NCBI GenBank assembly: GCA_003649565.1
Contig: QMSF01000028.1
Coordinates: forward strand, 1-8,227
Direction: 5' to 3'
DNA length: 8,227 bases
Source of the DNA: Thermoprotei archaeon
Lineage (GTDB): Archaea > Thermoproteota > Methanomethylicia > Nezhaarchaeales > WYZ-LMO8
The position numbers were made by a program, and so were the translations under genes. Under the pieces are notes generated by a model that worked only from the letters and a program-made list of their open reading frames with translations, did no database searches and was not told the origin of the DNA. Below, piece by piece: positions 5,200-8,227 of the stretch (position 1 is the first letter of the stretch; every line of letters starts with the position of its first letter).

Positions 5200-6234
5200 A
5201 TGAAAATCAGAAATGTTCAGCTTGTAGGTAAATATACCTTTACCTTATCGCTGCCTAAAGAGTGGGTTCAAAGATGGAACTTAAAGAAGGGAGATAAAAT
5301 AGTTATAATGGAGGACGAAGATGGCTCACTAAGGATAGCCCCTGAAATTAAAGGCAGAAACAAGCGGGTAACAACATATAGAATAAGTGCAGACAAATGC
5401 GATCAACCATGGCTTCTTGAAAGGCTCCTAATAGGCAATTACATGCTTGGAAAAGAGACCATAGAGATAGTATCTGAGAGAAGTATAAAGCCTGAACACC
5501 TAATGGAGGTAAGAAAGGCTTTAAGAAGACTTACAGGCCTCAGCATAGTTGAAGAATCTCAAAATCACGTGGTCCTCCAATGCCTCATAGAGCCCATTAA
5601 ATTCCCAGTTGAGAAATTAATAAGGAGGCTTTATGCTCTCACGTCAATAATGCACTCCGATAGTGTCAACTCTCTTGTCGATAGAGATAAGGAGCTAGCT
5701 ATAAGCGTATTGCAGCGAGAAGCAGAGGCAGATATGGTCTACTGGCTTACAGTTAGGCAGTTAGTAATGGCGGCTGACGATAGATCCATAGCGAGAGATA
5801 TAGGAATTAAAGATATAAAGCACCAGCAGGGCCTAAGAGTCGTCGCAAAAAGCCTTGAATCAATAGCGGATCAGGCAGAAAACATAGCCAGAGCTTGCCT
5901 AAATCTAATAGACTTCAATCTAAAGCTTGACAAGCCCATTCTGGCCATGATAAAGGAGTTCAGCGATGCTGTATGCAAAATACACAACAAAGCGCTAGAT
6001 GCATACTTCAAATGTGACCTCTTCTTAGCTAATGAAGCAATAAACGAAAGCAAAGAGATAGAGAAATACGAGGTTAAAATAAACGAAGCCGCCATATCAT
6101 ACATTAAGGATGCGAGACTCCTAATGACCGTATACAAAGTAGCTGACTCACTTAGATCTATGAGCAAGTATGCTGCTGATATAGCTGAAATAGCAATAAA
6201 CAGGTTTTTAGCCGAAAGCGAACCATCACTCTAA
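5200..6234 (+). CDS. AbrB-PhoU family regulator
   Basis: The 344-residue protein begins with a SpoVT/AbrB-like swapped-hairpin DNA-binding domain (about residues 2-50; KYTFTLSLPKEWVQRWNLKKGDKI is typical). Helical PhoU-like repeats fill about 110-340, with clusters of acidic residues (for example REAEAD and ESKEIEKYE) that in PhoU proteins bind metal. Archaeal proteins of this layout are annotated as phosphate uptake regulators. No pst transporter, phosphate permease or phoR-like gene lies nearby, so the regulated process is unknown. The gene has its own strong TATA promoter and ribosome-binding site. Its last 9 bases overlap the end of the convergent winged-helix gene. The domain call is firm; the phosphate role is only by family. 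Confidence 0.85.
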   Translation: MKIRNVQLVGKYTFTLSLPKEWVQRWNLKKGDKIVIMEDEDGSLRIAPEIKGRNKRVTTYRISADKCDQPWLLERLLIGNYMLGKETIEIVSERSIKPEHLMEVRKALRRLTGLSIVEESQNHVVLQCLIEPIKFPVEKLIRRLYALTSIMHSDSVNSLVDRDKELAISVLQREAEADMVYWLTVRQLVMAADDRSIARDIGIKDIKHQQGLRVVAKSLESIADQAENIARACLNLIDFNLKLDKPILAMIKEFSDAVCKIHNKALDAYFKCDLFLANEAINESKEIEKYEVKINEAAISYIKDARLLMTVYKVADSLRSMSKYAADIAEIAINRFLAESEPSL

Positions 6235-6699
6235 ACTCTTTAATCTCTTAATCCACATTTTCATTTTATACATTTCATAAATGCCCAATCCTATAAAGAT
6301 CATGGCTATCAGCAAGCCTATCGGAAGTAACGGTAATGCTTCAGGAAAAAAGGTGAAATATAGAACCGAGAAAATCGCATAAGCTATAGTACTAACAAAA
6401 CCTCGAGGTAAAATCTTGCTCCCTATTTTAGCATAATGCTTAAAGACGAAATCAACAGCATTAGCAATTAATCTTGGAACATAGTATCTATCACCTTGCT
6501 TTTCAACTATACCAAGTCTCTTCATATCAGCCAAACATTGATTTATTAAAGCCTTATTGGAAAAGCCACCAAAATACTTCATCTCATCAATAGTATAACC
6601 ACTACTCCTCTTAGTCAAATACAAGTACAACCTAAGCGTCTTGCCCTTAAGCTCTTTTCTCACTCTAATTAAATCCACCTTGCTCTTCGCAGCAGCCAT
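6226..6699 (-). CDS. Winged-helix protein with two C-terminal membrane helices
   Basis: I do not recognise a named family. The 157-residue protein starts with a helix-rich segment (about 10-78) that looks like a winged helix. LRLYLYLTKRSSGYTIDEM is a likely first helix and turn, SNKALINQCLADMKRLGIVE fits the recognition helix, and KQGDRYYVP fits the wing. Two hydrophobic helices follow at about 101-118 and 124-142, joined by a short PEALPLLP turn. A basic tail (KMKMWIKRLKS) suggests the C-terminus is cytoplasmic. There is no signal peptide. The layout fits a membrane-tethered DNA-binding protein. GGGAG lies about 7 bases upstream of the ATG. The gene is divergent from the phosphatase gene and its 3' end overlaps the PhoU-like gene by 9 bases. 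Function unknown. Confidence 0.8.
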   Translation of the reverse strand: MAAAKSKVDLIRVRKELKGKTLRLYLYLTKRSSGYTIDEMKYFGGFSNKALINQCLADMKRLGIVEKQGDRYYVPRLIANAVDFVFKHYAKIGSKILPRGFVSTIAYAIFSVLYFTFFPEALPLLPIGLLIAMIFIGLGIYEMYKMKMWIKRLKSLE

Positions 6700-6729
6700 G
6701 ATCTCTCTCCCTTAAGTCTCTACCAAACA

Positions 6730-6749
6730 GTTTATAGTTATAATAATTA
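6730..6749. promoter_or_regulatory. Overlapping divergent TATA elements
   Basis: On the minus strand CTATAAAC (about 6730-6737) lies about 35 bases before the winged-helix ATG. On the plus strand TATAATAATTA (about 6739-6749) lies about 36 bases before the phosphatase GTG. The two elements are adjacent in an 80-nt gap, so the two promoters probably compete or are regulated together. Confidence 0.5.
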
Positions 6750-6779
6750 GGTTCTGATTAAGGTTTAGCATCCAGAAGG

Positions 6780-7679
6780 GTGTCAGATTTGAGTCAATTA
6801 CCGAGCGCCGAGGATTTCAAGAAATTGTCTCATGAATTAAAAGACTTATTGAGAGAAGAACGGAGAAAGAAAGATGTAGGGAAGTACTTATCGCTTGGAG
6901 CTCTAGCTAAGATAAAGAACGTCGGTAGATTAATAGTCATCGGAGATCTACATGGCGATTATGGTAGCTTAATGAAAATCTTATCTGAAACTGGTCTAAA
7001 CAGCAAGATACCTGAAGACACAGTGGTAGTTTTTCTAGGAGACTATATAGATAGAGGATACGAATCACCTCATGTGATATATGAGGTCTTTAAGCTCAAG
7101 TTAAGAGAACCAAGCTCCATCGTGTTATTAAGAGGTAACCATGAAGGTCCTCCTGAGCTGCCAGTATACCCACATGATTTTCCTTTGCATCTAAATCGTA
7201 TATATCGAGAGCAATGGAGGGAAGTGTATGACGCCATAGCTAGTTGCTTTAACTACCTTTATGCATGCGCCATTTTAGAGGGCACATTATTTATGGTCCA
7301 TGGGGGGATTCCAACAGAGACTAAGAAGCTCGAAGATCTCATCAATGCTAATAATGAAATAGCACTATTAGAAGAACTCCTGTGGAATGATCCTATGAAT
7401 GAAATAGGTAAAGCTCCATCACCTAGAGGAGCCGGCTATCTATTTGGACCCGACATAACGGAGTCTTTTCTAAAAGCGATAGAGGTTAAAGTTGTCATAA
7501 GGAGTCATGAACCTTGCAATGAAGGCTATGAAGTTCTGCACAACGGCAGGCTAATCACAATATTCTCAAGAAAAGGCCCTCCCTACTTTAATAGCTATGG
7601 AGCTTACTTAGACATACATGAGCCAGCGAAAAGTGAAGATGCACATCAAATAGTTAGCAAATATGCCAAGAGATTTTGA
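6780..7679 (+). CDS. PPP-family serine/threonine protein phosphatase
   Basis: All PPP metallophosphatase motifs are present in order: GDLHG at 55-59, GDYIDRG at 87-93, RGNHE at 118-122, VHGG at 173-176 and RSHE at 241-244. Asp56, His58, Asp88, Asn120, His174 and His243 are the expected ligands of the two active-site metals. The enzyme removes phosphate from serine or threonine in proteins; its substrates are unknown. At 299 residues it is the length of a bare PP1/PP2A-type catalytic domain. No signal peptide or membrane helix is seen. The start is GTG at 6780. A TTG at 6789, six bases after a GGGTG element, is an alternative that would shorten it by three residues. The gene shares a promoter region with the divergent winged-helix gene. 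A diadenosine tetraphosphatase is less likely given the length and motif set. Confidence 0.92.
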   Translation: MSDLSQLPSAEDFKKLSHELKDLLREERRKKDVGKYLSLGALAKIKNVGRLIVIGDLHGDYGSLMKILSETGLNSKIPEDTVVVFLGDYIDRGYESPHVIYEVFKLKLREPSSIVLLRGNHEGPPELPVYPHDFPLHLNRIYREQWREVYDAIASCFNYLYACAILEGTLFMVHGGIPTETKKLEDLINANNEIALLEELLWNDPMNEIGKAPSPRGAGYLFGPDITESFLKAIEVKVVIRSHEPCNEGYEVLHNGRLITIFSRKGPPYFNSYGAYLDIHEPAKSEDAHQIVSKYAKRF

Positions 7680-7777
7680 AACGCCTAATTATTTCATAAC
7701 ACTTCAAACCCCTAGAATCATGCTAATGCATTAAGCAAATCGCAAGCTTAATAGCTCGATAGAATAACGGCTTTTGT

Positions 7778-7785
7778 GGAGTGAT
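7778..7785 (+). promoter_or_regulatory. Ribosome-binding site of the crotonase-family gene
   Basis: GGAGTGAT lies 5 bases before the ATG at 7791 and fixes that start. The rest of the 111-nt gap (7680-7790) shows only weak AT-rich candidates for a TATA box and no small gene. Confidence 0.65.
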
Positions 7786-7790
7786 AATTC

Positions 7791-8227
7791 ATGTCTTACA
7801 CAACGATCCTGCTAGAAAAGATGGAGGGCATAGCTAAAATAACATTGAATAAGCCTGAGGCATTTAACGCCATAAACTCCCAAATGGTCGACGATCTTGC
7901 TAAAGCTGTGGAAGACGTAAAGAAAGATCCAAACGTTAAGGTCTTGATAATAACAGGGGCTGGAAAGGCCTTTTCAGCTGGTGGCGATGTTAAAGCCATG
8001 CCGGAAATGCTGAATTGGTCGCAAGTTGACCTACTTGAGCATTTAAAGAGGATTCACGAAGTGATATACACTCTCTCAGACATGGATAAAATAACGATAG
8101 CCGCAATTAATGGCGTAGCAGCAGGTGCTGGCTTAAGCCTAGCATTAGCTTGTGATATGCGCATAGCATCGGAAAACGCTAGGCTAACTACAGGTTTCAT
8201 AAGAGTTGGCTTACATACAGATTGTGG
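7791..8227 (+). CDS. Enoyl-CoA hydratase/isomerase family protein, 5' part (cut by right edge)
   Basis: I read 145 codons by hand; crotonase proteins usually have about 255-265 residues, so roughly the last 115 lie beyond the edge. AFSAGGDVK (60-68) and NGVAAGAGLSLALACDMRIA (107-126) are the two crotonase blocks that form the oxyanion hole for the CoA thioester. The next block reads FIRVGLHTDC (136-145). Classical hydratases carry PEI before the glycine, with the first catalytic glutamate; here that position is Phe136. Asp144 is kept at the site used by isomerase-type members such as PaaG. I infer a PaaG/isomerase-like or other non-classical activity, probably in fatty acid or aromatic acid breakdown. 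No other such genes are in view. Confidence 0.88.
   Translation, partial: MSYTTILLEKMEGIAKITLNKPEAFNAINSQMVDDLAKAVEDVKKDPNVKVLIITGAGKAFSAGGDVKAMPEMLNWSQVDLLEHLKRIHEVIYTLSDMDKITIAAINGVAAGAGLSLALACDMRIASENARLTTGFIRVGLHTDC

Noticed and set aside
1..8227. CRISPR repeats, insertion sequences, integrase sites or defence genes
   Set aside because: No spaced direct repeats, terminal inverted repeats, transposase or integrase motifs were found, despite tRNA genes that could serve as attachment sites.

Overview
The window reads as a compact stretch of thermophilic archaeal chromosome, most likely from the Thermoproteota (TACK) side. The evidence is an archaeal gene set (20S proteasome beta subunit, Taw1, DphB, archaeal-type FAD synthase, AbrB-PhoU protein, PPP phosphatase), TATA-box promoters with AGGAGGTGAT-like ribosome-binding sites, and two tRNA genes interrupted by bulge-helix-bulge type introns, one in the T loop. 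I see no transposon, CRISPR array, toxin-antitoxin pair or defence island. Coding density is high and no stretch over 300 bases lacks a gene.

Layout. The left edge holds the 5' part of a Nog1-family ribosome-assembly GTPase (minus strand), divergent from a proteasome beta subunit whose catalytic threonine position is alanine. Converging on it with a 1-nt gap is Taw1, the radical-SAM enzyme of wyosine tRNA modification. Divergent from Taw1 is an overlapping three-gene operon: diphthine synthase, a DUF357 protein and an FAD synthase (RibL type). Then come, all on the minus strand, tRNA-Met(CAT) with two introns, ribose-5-phosphate isomerase A, and tRNA-Thr(GGT) with an apparent 10-nt intron. 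The right part has an AbrB-PhoU regulator, a winged-helix membrane protein whose 3' end overlaps it tail to tail, a PPP-family phosphatase divergent from the membrane protein, and the 5' part of a crotonase-fold (enoyl-CoA hydratase/isomerase) gene cut by the right edge.

How the genes fit together. Much of the left half supports translation: ribosome assembly (Nog1), tRNA-Phe hypermodification (Taw1), EF-2 diphthamide (DphB) and two tRNAs. The proteasome, FAD synthesis and pentose phosphate genes are ordinary housekeeping. The PhoU-like, membrane winged-helix and phosphatase genes form a small regulatory-looking cluster of unknown inputs.

The points most worth a second look are the Thr1-to-Ala proteasome beta subunit, the two-intron tRNA-Met, and the very short tRNA-Thr intron. 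I found no convincing new multi-gene system.
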